Below, piece after piece: positions 17,165 to 25,449 of a stretch of DNA of 64,000 nt. Under the pieces are notes generated by a model. It did not search any database and was not told the origin of the DNA. It saw only the letters and a program-made list of their open reading frames with translations. Source of the stretch: Coprococcus comes ATCC 27758 (GTDB lineage: Bacteria; Bacillota; Clostridia; Lachnospirales; Lachnospiraceae); NCBI RefSeq assembly GCF_025149785.1, contig NZ_CP102277.1, positions 1,736,001 to 1,800,000 of the forward strand, read 5' to 3'. Each line of letters begins with the position of its first letter. Positions within the stretch are counted from its first letter, which is position 1. The translations under genes and the position numbers were made by a program.

Positions 17165-17345
17165 TAAGCTGATGTTAGTTCCCCATAAATTTTACAATTA
17201 AAACCAGCTCTTTATTCTTTTCTTAATCTTTTTTCCCAGTATACCGTTTTGGCTTTCTTGTCACACTTCCTGTAAATTCCGAGTTGTCTCTATCTTTATC
17301 TTTTAATTATACACAGGATTTGAATCTTTTTCTACTTATCTATAA

Positions 17346-19118
17346 TCAAAAAATCCTCTCGAAAAATCCTCTTCCTTGTATTATAAAACCGCTTTCATAA
17401 AGTTTTTCTTCTTTTTCAGAATACCTGCGTATCACTACGAATATTCCGACTGTCAAAATCACTCCAAATACGATTCCTGCCAGAATTCCATTCGTCCCCA
17501 TTCCATAACTCTCATTCAGATAATAAGATGGCAGAAAAGAAAGGATTGTTCCCACAACCGATGGCGGTATAAATCTTAGAAAATTCTTATAGCATAGGCA
17601 CTTTACCATTTCCTTGTCTATCATTCCCAACATTCGCAAACTACAAACGACCCTGCTATTTTCTTCCTTCTCTGCCTGGATACGTGAATGAATTAACAGA
17701 AACTCAGCCATTATCATAAGCCCTATCACAAATGCCATCAAAAATAATAAAAATTGTCCTGATTTCTTTGCATCCTGGTATTTCTCCACTTTCGAAGACA
17801 ATTCATAATACGTCTGCTCATCTTCATTCAACTGATTGCTTTCCTGCAGATATTCTTTTACTTCACATACTCCCGCATAAGAATCTTCCCAATTCTGAAA
17901 CTGAAACAAGTTTGCGATACCAGCACTACCTGTTATATCTGCACTTAATTTTTCGAAATCAGAATCGTTGATGATCAGTGTTTTATCTGCAAAGGTCGGA
18001 TTTTGATTAAACAGTATCTTTACATCTGTTCCAACAGACTGCAGCTTTCTATCCCCGGAAATCGTTACAGTAGATACTGGCTGTATGTTATGTTCATACC
18101 CATCTTCCAGATTGTACTGAAACAAATTCAAAAACTCGCCTTCCTGAATCTGATAATCACATCCAAAATCCCGGTTTATTTCTGTCACAGGAAGGTAATT
18201 AAAAACATCATCTCTGATATAGGGAAGCTGAATGACCTGTTCTACAGTAACACCATTTTTCTCCAATATATGAAGGACATCCTGTACTGAAACCTGATTC
18301 ATTCCATAGATTTCTGAGTACACCATGTCATAGGGAGAATAACTTTTTGCATCCTGTAGAAAAGCCGGATATAAAGTCACACATACCCCCGTAAGCATAA
18401 CAGATACCGCTATTATGAGAGAGGCTAAAACATACCTACATCCCCATTCTTTCTTGTGTCTGCGGACAAATGACCATTCCACCAGATGAAACCTCATGTA
18501 GTTGGGTGCAAGTCTGCATAAGAACGTACCGATCTTTCCTGTTTTTTCTGCCCGATATTGTGCTTTTAGCAGGGTTCCGATTTTATCCAGCATAAGTCTC
18601 CCGGCATTCAGGATAAAGGCAACTGCCACCACTACTGTATATAGAACTGCTGTAAGCTTATATGCTTCCGGGCAAAACTGCCATTGCACTCCGTGAACAT
18701 CTATTGCATAAATGATAACGGAAAAAAATAAAAATGACAGCACAATTCCTGCCGCAAGTGCTATTGCTAATGCCAGCACGGATATGATCACATTTTCAAA
18801 AAGTAAGTTTCTAAACGCTTCCTTCCGGCTCATGCCAAGAGAAAACATCACGCCGTATTCCTGTTTTCTTGATGCCAGAAATGCCTGACACGAAACAGGA
18901 AGAAAAAAAACCAGAAACACTGCAGACAGAAAAAATGGAAGATAAATGTTATTGGATATTGATGAATTTACAATCGACGCATTCATAAACGTCCTGTTTG
19001 TGGAAATAACTGCAAAACAACAGAATAATGCCGTTGCAGATAAATTGCATAGAAAGTACAATCGATATTTGTAAAAACCAGCTTTCAGCATCTTTCGGGA
19101 AATATCAAAAAAGGTCAT
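17346..19118 (-). CDS. ABC transporter permease, BceB/FtsX-like
   Basis: About 590 residues; start at MTFFDISRKMLK behind GGGAGG. Seen: an N-terminal TM, a three-TM block with RKQEYGVMFSLGMSRKEAF (the FtsX cytoplasmic signature), a large extracellular domain (about residues 250-450) and a last three-TM block. This is the layout of BceB-type permeases that sense and resist peptide antibiotics, though a two-component system is not seen beside it. It overlaps its ATPase by 14 bp. Confidence 0.88.
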   Translation of the reverse strand: MTFFDISRKMLKAGFYKYRLYFLCNLSATALFCCFAVISTNRTFMNASIVNSSISNNIYLPFFLSAVFLVFFLPVSCQAFLASRKQEYGVMFSLGMSRKEAFRNLLFENVIISVLALAIALAAGIVLSFLFFSVIIYAIDVHGVQWQFCPEAYKLTAVLYTVVVAVAFILNAGRLMLDKIGTLLKAQYRAEKTGKIGTFLCRLAPNYMRFHLVEWSFVRRHKKEWGCRYVLASLIIAVSVMLTGVCVTLYPAFLQDAKSYSPYDMVYSEIYGMNQVSVQDVLHILEKNGVTVEQVIQLPYIRDDVFNYLPVTEINRDFGCDYQIQEGEFLNLFQYNLEDGYEHNIQPVSTVTISGDRKLQSVGTDVKILFNQNPTFADKTLIINDSDFEKLSADITGSAGIANLFQFQNWEDSYAGVCEVKEYLQESNQLNEDEQTYYELSSKVEKYQDAKKSGQFLLFLMAFVIGLMIMAEFLLIHSRIQAEKEENSRVVCSLRMLGMIDKEMVKCLCYKNFLRFIPPSVVGTILSFLPSYYLNESYGMGTNGILAGIVFGVILTVGIFVVIRRYSEKEEKLYESGFIIQGRGFFERIF

Positions 19119-19866
19119 CTTTTCCACCTCCCAAACCGCACAGCGTTTTCCATATATCTTCTCTGAAATTATCGGCAGTGTTCTCTTTCTTTACTTCTTT
19201 TGCCAGATTCCCATCCTGTAGAAAAAGTACCCGGTCACAAAAGGATGCCGTATAAGCATCATGTGTCACAAGCAGAAAGCTGATGCCAGACCGTTGATTC
19301 ATCTGTTTCATACATCGCATCACATCCCCGGTGGTCTTTCGGTCAAGGCTTCCTGTTGGCTCATCTCCAAAAATAATATCCGGTTCATTGATCAGCGCCC
19401 TGCCAATCGCAACTCTCTGTTTCTGACCTCCCGATATTTCCGTAATTCCTTTGTCAGCTAATTTTTCAATGCCGAGCACATCCGCTATTCTTGAAAAACG
19501 CTCTTGCTGGATGTCTGCTTCTTTTCGTTCAAGAATGAGTGGTAACAATATATTTTCTTTTACCGTCAAACTCTCCAAAAGCTGGAAATCCTGAAAAATC
19601 ATTCCCATATGCTTTCTGCGAAAAAATGCCTTCTCTTCTTCCGTAAGCTGTGAAAATGTTTCTCCTCCTATTACGATTTCTCCATCGTCCGGTGTGTCAA
19701 CCCCGGTCAGCACATGGAGCAGAGTAGTCTTTCCACTGCCGGATGGTCCCATAATAGCAACCATTTCTCCTTTCATAACTTGCAGATTCACATTCTGCAA
19801 AATCCGCATAGTTTCTCCTGCAGTTTTATAACTTTTTGAAATATGATTTGCATTTAATACATACAT
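19105..19866 (-). CDS. ABC transporter ATPase, BceA/LolD-like
   Basis: 253 residues. Seen: Walker A GPSGSGKTT, Q-loop region MIFQDFQLL, signature ISGGQKQRVAIGRAL, Walker B IIFGDEPTGSLD and H-loop LLVTHD. This is the MacB/LolD/BceA class. It partners the FtsX-like permease behind it. A promoter was not clearly seen in the short upstream gap. Confidence 0.93.
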   Translation of the reverse strand: MYVLNANHISKSYKTAGETMRILQNVNLQVMKGEMVAIMGPSGSGKTTLLHVLTGVDTPDDGEIVIGGETFSQLTEEEKAFFRRKHMGMIFQDFQLLESLTVKENILLPLILERKEADIQQERFSRIADVLGIEKLADKGITEISGGQKQRVAIGRALINEPDIIFGDEPTGSLDRKTTGDVMRCMKQMNQRSGISFLLVTHDAYTASFCDRVLFLQDGNLAKEVKKENTADNFREDIWKTLCGLGGGKDDLF

Positions 19867-19913
19867 CGAAGTTCCTCCTGATAATAAATTTTAAATTTGA
19901 TTATCAGAAGTAT

Positions 19914-20255
19914 TTAATCATCCATCCGAACCGATAGACTGCAAAGGGTAACTCCCGGTCTGAAAGAAAACTCACCTTGTCCGAGGTCTTTAAAGCCATC
20001 ATATACCCAGAGCACCATTATTTCTATTCCACCGAAACATATACACTCATAGAAATGCAAACATATACTTTCGCTTATATCGTTTTCACTATTTGACTTT
20101 TCCAAACATTCCATCTGTTGTATGACTATACTTTCCAAATCCCCTTCTGCATAATATCCACTCCAGAGTCGGAAATTTAGCGACAAAAGTAAAATCAGCA
20201 TGATGGAACTTAAAACCATAATAGCAGCAATTCTCTGTTTTTTTACTGAAATCAT
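19914..20255 (-). CDS. Hypothetical membrane-anchored protein
   Basis: 113 residues; one N-terminal hydrophobic segment (about 8-27), then a soluble part with several cysteines (CLHFYECICFGG). No family recognised. The end (TLCSLSVRMDD) may be foreign, since it stops close to the next gene. The start could be three codons earlier. Confidence 0.45.
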   Translation of the reverse strand: MISVKKQRIAAIMVLSSIMLILLLSLNFRLWSGYYAEGDLESIVIQQMECLEKSNSENDISESICLHFYECICFGGIEIMVLWVYDGFKDLGQGEFSFRPGVTLCSLSVRMDD

Positions 20256-20294
20256 ATGAATCAAACCCTATACTTCTGCTTTATCATCTGGAAT

Positions 20295-20630
20295 TTATTT
20301 TAATAAATATTTTTCAAATGCTTTGTGCGTGTCAAAGTGAACCTCTTTGAAAAATAAAACGAGCCAAATAATAAAAGCCGGAATAGCCATATATGGTGTT
20401 AAAAAATAAGACAACACTGCTCCTACTAACATTATGCCAGCCCATGTAAAACACTGATTTTTTATATCACGAGAAATATGAGCTTTATCATACAATGCCT
20501 TTTCTTCTTTCGGTAATGAATTAAATCCCGAAACAAATTTAGTCGCTTTTTCTTTAAATATTGCAAATAACACTCCTATAATCACAAATGGAATAACCAA
20601 AACTCCACATAGCCAAAACCCTATATTCAT
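20295..20630 (-). CDS. DUF3784-like membrane protein
   Basis: 111 residues; start at MNIGFWLCG behind AAGGAGG. Seen: a first TM, then FVSGFNSLPKEEKALYD, the conserved cytoplasmic loop of DUF3784, then two more TM segments. Function unknown. It ends the block before direct repeat B, copy 2. Confidence 0.75.
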   Translation of the reverse strand: MNIGFWLCGVLVIPFVIIGVLFAIFKEKATKFVSGFNSLPKEEKALYDKAHISRDIKNQCFTWAGIMLVGAVLSYFLTPYMAIPAFIIWLVLFFKEVHFDTHKAFEKYLLK

Positions 20631-20653
20631 AGTATATTCCTCCTTCACAAATA

Positions 20654-21190
20654 CCGATTGAGATTTCACCTGTTTTAAGAAATTTAATAACTGTTATATT
20701 TTGTTATTAAATTCTCCGCAAACCATTGAAAACACTGGATTTGTCGCAGGTGAGCTTTCCCTTATTGTTTCCCTTGTGTTATATCGTCCCACCAGTGTTT
20801 ACGAACTCTGATAAGGGAAAATACAAGGGCACAAGAGGTCCGGTGGACCTCTGCTCTGTGCCGACCGAAGCGGCAGCGGAGACCAAAAAAATTATATAAA
20901 ACAGTATAACACAAAATAAAAGTGACATGGTGAACTGATTGAAATGTTTCTGATTTTTGTAGCAAATAATTGATTGAACGATAAGGAGATAAGATACGAT
21001 GAGAACAATATTTGCAGAATATAATCCCGGACGAAACAGCATTGATGTTTATACCAGTGCAGACTATATGCTTCGCATTGACTGCTGGGAAGCAGAAAAG
21101 AATTTGAGAACCACACCCGGATCAGATTGTGCATTAAACACACTTGCCATTGATGAACCACTAGAATATGCGAGACTGTATCTTGATGGG
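20654..21190. repeat. Direct repeat B, copy 2
   Basis: Matches 10065-10601 in the same orientation with scattered single-base differences. It includes the nested hairpin (20828-20862) and most of the DUF6061 gene. The two copies bracket about 10.1 kb with the frd, cad and ABC genes. Confidence 0.9.
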
Positions 21191-21199
21191 AATGTTTGA
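20999..21199 (+). CDS. DUF6061-like small protein, copy 2, shortened
   Basis: 66 residues, in frame, ATG behind AAGGAG. It reads MRTIFAEYNPGRNSIDVYTS and ends YLDGNV, 13 residues short of the end seen in copy 1 (QMWVDAEDSLDIF). The end coincides with the repeat boundary, so the tail was lost by recombination. Function unknown. Confidence 0.7.
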   Translation: MRTIFAEYNPGRNSIDVYTSADYMLRIDCWEAEKNLRTTPGSDCALNTLAIDEPLEYARLYLDGNV

Positions 21200-21503
21200 T
21201 TACTGAATCTTCAATATTGATAATTCTTTCCATCTTCTCATTCCTCATATGATTCTCATTTTTACTAAAGTTAAAATCATTTCCTTTGTTTTCGATTATA
21301 CAGTTCTGTACCCGCAACTTTTTGCTTATTCAGCAAGTTTTTAATTTTTTCACATATTTATTTTCAAATATTTAATTGAGAATACAGAACTCCTCTATAT
21401 GAGAACAACTTTATTCTCATATAGAGGAGTTCTGTATTGTTTCCTACTACTATTTTTCTAAAATAAATTATCGCTATTTTGCAATTACATTTTTATCATT
21501 CTG
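21200..21503. other. Gene-free stretch between repeats B and A
   Basis: About 300 bp, AT-rich, no credible gene. The only structure is the 25-bp palindrome at 21381-21438. Confidence 0.6.
21381..21438. repeat. Perfect 25-bp inverted repeat
   Basis: Arms 21381-21405 and 21414-21438, every base paired, 8-bp loop. Neither flank has the T-run of a clear terminator (TTGTTTCC on the right). It could be a bidirectional terminator-like structure, the remnant of a palindromic mobile sequence, or a protein-binding site. Confidence 0.85.
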
Positions 21504-21806
21504 TTATAAATGACGATCTGTATCTCTCGCACTATATATCAGTCGCCTTACTTCCATAACATTCCCGATAACCACATAATTCCTCACATAAATCCGATAA
21601 TATGGATACTCTCTCCTTTTTGCAGAACGATAAGGTTCAAACGCAAGAGGATTTTCCAGCCTTTTCAATATGGCACTTTCAATATCATCAACCAACCGAT
21701 GTGCTGCATCTTCATTTTTCAAGACATTTGTAATGTAATTTACCGTACTTAGCAAATCAGTTTCAAATATTGGCAAGTAGCGAAGCTGATAAGATTTATT
21801 TTCCAT
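21504..21806 (-). pseudogene. RelE/ParE-type toxin, copy 2, internal 4-residue deletion
   Basis: 100 residues from the MENKSYQ start. It has the complete end RRLIYSARDTDRHL, typical of the family, but lacks four residues (YYVV) present in copy 1. The DNA shows why: copy 1 has a 12-bp tandem duplication or copy 2 lost one unit (ACCACATAAT context near 21570). The missing part is the central beta-strand, so toxicity is doubtful. Confidence 0.7.
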
Positions 21807-22056
21807 GTATTGCACTCCTTGCATTTTTGAACACGCTTTCGTGAGAAAGTCTTTCATCGGTTCCCGCAGCCTGTCTGTCAGCTTCATCAAGCTTCATTTC
21901 GATATTATCAGTGAGGCTTGCATACTCTTCTAAACTTAAAACAACCATAGCTCCATATCCATTTTTAGTTAAATACACAGGATTTCCACTATTAACAAGA
22001 GTCTCAATTTCAGGAAATTTATTTCTGAGATCAGAAACTGGGCGAATTTGTATCAT
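21796..22056 (-). CDS. Phd/YefM-type antitoxin, copy 2
   Basis: 86 residues, the same protein sequence as copy 1 from MIQIRPVSD on, with the same AGGAGAGG site. Overlaps the toxin by 11 bp. Intact, so it may still bind the operators of both copies and neutralise either toxin. Confidence 0.88.
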   Translation of the reverse strand: MIQIRPVSDLRNKFPEIETLVNSGNPVYLTKNGYGAMVVLSLEEYASLTDNIEMKLDEADRQAAGTDERLSHESVFKNARSAIHGK

Positions 22057-22171
22057 TTCCACCTCTCCTTTCACTTTTTTCTATCTTTATTTTATCCTAA
22101 TTTTATCATAATTGCAATAAACAGCAACACATTTCTCACAAATTCTACCATCCGCTTATACTGCATACTCA

Positions 22172-23016
22172 TCAGTCATAACTATTTCTCTCAATATAAT
22201 ATTTTGCCGCTTCCTGTAAAGACATCCCTTTCTTTCTCGCTTTATCTCTCACACTGCTTACCGAGATACTTTTCATTCTACAAAGGGAATTGATTGATTC
22301 ATATACACTTCCATCCTCCCAAATAAATTGCCGCTGTTTCGTAATCTTTCTAATATAATCAATCGCCTCATCATAATCGCTGTCTTTATTCCGGAACCTA
22401 TAAGAATGCACAGATTGAACATTGATTCCATATTGCTTGCAGCATTCTTTCAAGTCCTTATACCTATCACCTTTATAGTAAAACACGTCCATTTCCAGAT
22501 TCTTCTTCCTTTTCAAACAATGCCGGAATGCTTCTTGTGCCGAACAATTCTTTCGCCATGCTCTATTGCGCACCGCTTTTAATGACACCGATTGATATAA
22601 AATTTCAAAGCTTCTTCTCTGGATATTCCGTGCCGTTTTGCGTATGCCGACACATAAGATGCATTGCATCCAAATGCTCTGCAACATGATGTAAATGTAA
22701 TATATTCCTGTCCGCAGAAATATATTTTTCTTTTATTATGATAATTCAAATAGCTGGAAAGCGCATGCCGCAGCAGAAAATGCTTTCTTTTTGCATATCG
22801 CCGGGCGCAGATCGGTTTAATCTCATATGCCATGCAGCATGCGGCGAAACTGTCATAAGTCACATGGTTATATGTAAAACGATTATATTTATAATACTGA
22901 TAATAATGGCTGAGCGCCTCCTCTTTTGATATTTTATTTTTCTGCATATAAGTACATAGGGATTTATAGTTTATATTGTAATAATCGCAGCATTCTTTTA
23001 AATCTGTCCACCTCAC
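22172..23016 (-). pseudogene. HTH-like repeat protein, truncated and deleted copy
   Basis: Homologous to 3744-5033. It begins with a GTG at 23016 (residue ~64 of the full copy), and a new AAAGGAGG lies just before it at the repeat junction. At about 22588, ALKFYINR is fused out of frame to the segment SLKAVRNRAWRKNC, losing about 80 residues (repeat 5 and half of repeat 6). The N-part ends in a stop two codons later. Several substitutions differ from copy 1 in repeats 3 and 7. Confidence 0.85.
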
Positions 23017-23059
23017 TTTCCTCCTTTATTACAAAATATTGCAAAATGTTATAGAATTA

Positions 23060-23100
23060 AAAAGTCCTTGCCGGACATCTCTGCCTGACAAGGATTTTTT
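23060..23100 (-). terminator. POT transporter terminator
   Basis: TCCTTG (23065-23070) pairs with CAAGGA (23089-23094), T-rich on both flanks, so it may work in both directions. It lies 63 bp after the POT stop codon. Confidence 0.7.
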
Positions 23101-23162
23101 TGATACTTTTTATTACTTCTTCTTTAAGAAGACATTTATTAGATTTATTCTTGAAAAACTTC

Positions 23163-24645
23163 CTACGCTTCTCTTTCCATTCCCATTCCTTCTGCAAGCT
23201 TCTTGCTGAAAGCGAGTACGACTGCACCAAGGATAGCTACAACTGCACCGATTCCGATGAAGAACGGCACTTCGCTTCCTTCTTTATAGAAGTTAACGAG
23301 GATCATGTTAAGAGCAGCTCCTACTGACTGAGACATTGACCATACAGTCATCATCTGTGTTACAAAGGCTTTTGGTGCTGCCACTGCTGTAATGGAGTAA
23401 CCGATCGGGCATGTAAATCCTTCAGCAAACATCAGTACTACATAGAACAATACGATCCACCATGCATTTACTTTTGCATCGCCTGGGTAAATGATATAAA
23501 GGAGTGCAATAATCATTGCTCCAAGTCCCCACAAAATCGTTCCGAATCCCATCTTTGTTGTTCCGAATGGCTGTTTCTTGCCAAGTTTTGTCCAAAGCAT
23601 GGTAAGAAGACTACCGAAGCAAACCGCAAAGATTGCCGGGATTGTCTGGAATGAAGCTGCCGGAATTTCTACTCCGAAGATCACACGATTTACTTTTTCT
23701 TCATAGAAGATAGCAAGGATTGAAATTGTCTGTGTCCAGATCAAAAGTGTAACGGCGTTACAGATAAATGGTGGAAGCAGACAAAGTACTTTCTTTTTCT
23801 CGTGCTTTTCTGTCTTCTTGCTTGAGTAGATGAAGACAAGATAAGCAAGCGGGATAAAGATGGAAATAGTACTTACTACGTTTGCAAAGGAAGATATTTT
23901 CAGCTTTCCTGTTGCAAATGAAACTGCTAAAGCTGTTCCTACGATAGCAACAACAATAAGCATTTTTACAACAAAAGAACGTTTCTTATCTGCCGGAAGC
24001 GGATCATCCGGTTCCAGACCGATATTTCCGAAGAATTTTTTGTAAGTAGCAATATAAGCAACAGTACCTAAGAATGAGAGAACTGCTGATAATGCGAATG
24101 CTGCGTGGTATCCGCATTTCGCTGCGATTACACCTGCAAGGGCCGGAGCTGCTGCACCGATATTGGAAATTACGTAAGAAATTGTGAAAGCACTGTCACG
24201 TCTTCCATCGTTCTCATCGTAGAATTTACCGATCAGAGTTTCGATACATCTTCCTGCGAAGAGTGAACCGAATACCATACATCCCATAGCAGCTGCATAT
24301 CCTACTACCCCAAGTGGAAATGCAAGCAAGGTATAACCGATAAATCCGGTAACTCTGGCTACAAGCAGTGACCTACGACATCCAAGAATACGGTCGCAGA
24401 CATAGCTTCCGATGATGGTTGTCATTCCGACTACAGTTGCATATAAAGAAATCAACTGTGCTGCATCCGCTTTATCGAATCCAAGACCTGCAGGTGCATT
24501 TGCATACAGGTAATAGATCATTACGGCATTCATTGCGTAGTTCGAAAAAGACGAACAAAGCTGTACAAAGCTGAGAGTCCCCACCCCCCCTAGGCTGACC
24601 CAAAAACGCGGTCTCCTTTTTTAAGGCTTCATCATATTGATTCAT
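23163..24645 (-). pseudogene. POT/MFS-type peptide transporter with G7 frameshift near the start
   Basis: Proton-coupled oligopeptide transporter type. Seen: an ATG at 24645 with AGGA upstream opens MNQYDEALKKETAFLGQPRG. At a run of seven Gs (24582-24588) the frame is off by one; six Gs would join it directly to GTLSFVQLCSSFSNYAM and the remaining twelve or so TM segments to 23163. A GTG at 24584 opens the main frame, but lacks the conserved N-terminus. Intact length would be about 494 residues, normal for the family. This is either a homopolymer length variant (possible phase switch) or a base-call error. Confidence 0.8.
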
Positions 24646-24776
24646 TTTTAGTTTTCCTCCAAATAACATATACTTCTCATTCAATAAAAAACAGTTTATA
24701 TTTTCCCCGATTTTTCCTGCTGCCCTCCTTTTTCCATGATTATATTCACTTGTTTTTTATCTTGAACCTTTCTTGT

Positions 24777-24805
24777 ATCTTACTGAATTTTCCTAGAATT
24801 GTCAA
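24777..24805 (-). promoter_or_regulatory. Promoter of the POT transporter gene
   Basis: Minus-strand TTGACA (24800-24805), 17-bp spacer, TAAGAT (24777-24782), about 130 bp before the ATG at 24645. Confidence 0.65.
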
Positions 24806-24860
24806 CATTTTACATTTAACAAAATGCATTTATGCTCATTTTTGTAACCATCCACAAAAA

Positions 24861-24897
24861 AAATGAAAAGAGTTTGGTTTCCCACGACTCTTTTCAT
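24861..24897 (-). terminator. Terminator of the CmpB-like gene
   Basis: ATGAAAAGAGT (24863-24873) and ACTCTTTTCAT (24887-24897) form an 11-bp stem followed on the minus strand by eight Ts. Confidence 0.8.
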
Positions 24898-24942
24898 CTT
24901 AATTTCGTCATTTTTCACATATAAAAAATGCTTAAGTCCCTT

Positions 24943-25374
24943 TTACAACACATGAAACTCCGGCTTTTCCTCCCCATATACGCCCCAGAGCACCACTCCT
25001 CCAAGCACGATCGCAAGGCATAAAAGTCCTGAAAACATCACCATAAACGGCAGGCAGATCTGGCCACACAGCTGGAACGGCTGATCCCGGTAATCCCAGA
25101 TCCCGATCTTCAGCCATTTATTACAGATAATCCCCGTCATAAATTCCAGGGATGTCAGGAAAAGCACTGCCCGGATAATCTGAATCCACATCGGCTCAGA
25201 CCAGTGCATTACCTCGCCCTGAAAACTACAAAATGTCAATGCAACTCCCCCAAGCACAAACATGGTCCAATGAGAAAATCCACGAAACCAGATCTCGATC
25301 AGATAATAGGTGCTTCCCCCTGCTGCTATCAGAAAGACTATCTCACTTACCCTTTTACTCACTCTTTTCACCAT
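24943..25374 (-). CDS. Putative ABC permease-like (CmpB-type) membrane protein, host copy
   Basis: 143 residues; ATG at 25374 chosen because earlier in-frame starts lie inside the upstream terminator. Four hydrophobic segments, with HWTMFVLGG after the first loop, IWDYRDQPFQLCGQICLPF in the middle, and a short tail. This is the family annotated as putative ABC transporter permease (ABC_trans_CmpB). Function unproven. A relative is carried in the prophage at 32482-32892. Confidence 0.75.
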   Translation of the reverse strand: MVKRVSKRVSEIVFLIAAGGSTYYLIEIWFRGFSHWTMFVLGGVALTFCSFQGEVMHWSEPMWIQIIRAVLFLTSLEFMTGIICNKWLKIGIWDYRDQPFQLCGQICLPFMVMFSGLLCLAIVLGGVVLWGVYGEEKPEFHVL

Positions 25375-25375
25375 A

Positions 25376-25421
25376 AAAAACGCCCTCACTATGCAAATCT
25401 CTTACATAGCATGAGCGTTTC
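25376..25421 (-). terminator. miaB terminator
   Basis: CGCTCATGCTATG pairs with CATAGTGAGGGCG (imperfect) and is followed by TTTTTT on the minus strand, 30 bp after the miaB stop. Confidence 0.75.
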
Positions 25422-25449
25422 TTTTGGATTTTATCACAAATCATTGGAT

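Larger units (their letters stand above)
21533..23020. repeat. Direct repeat A, copy 2
   Basis: Same orientation as 3093-4842. Differences: a 12-bp loss in the toxin gene and a deletion of about 250 bp in the repeat-protein gene. Between the copies lie about 16.7 kb, and exchange between them would remove the whole island. Confidence 0.9.
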
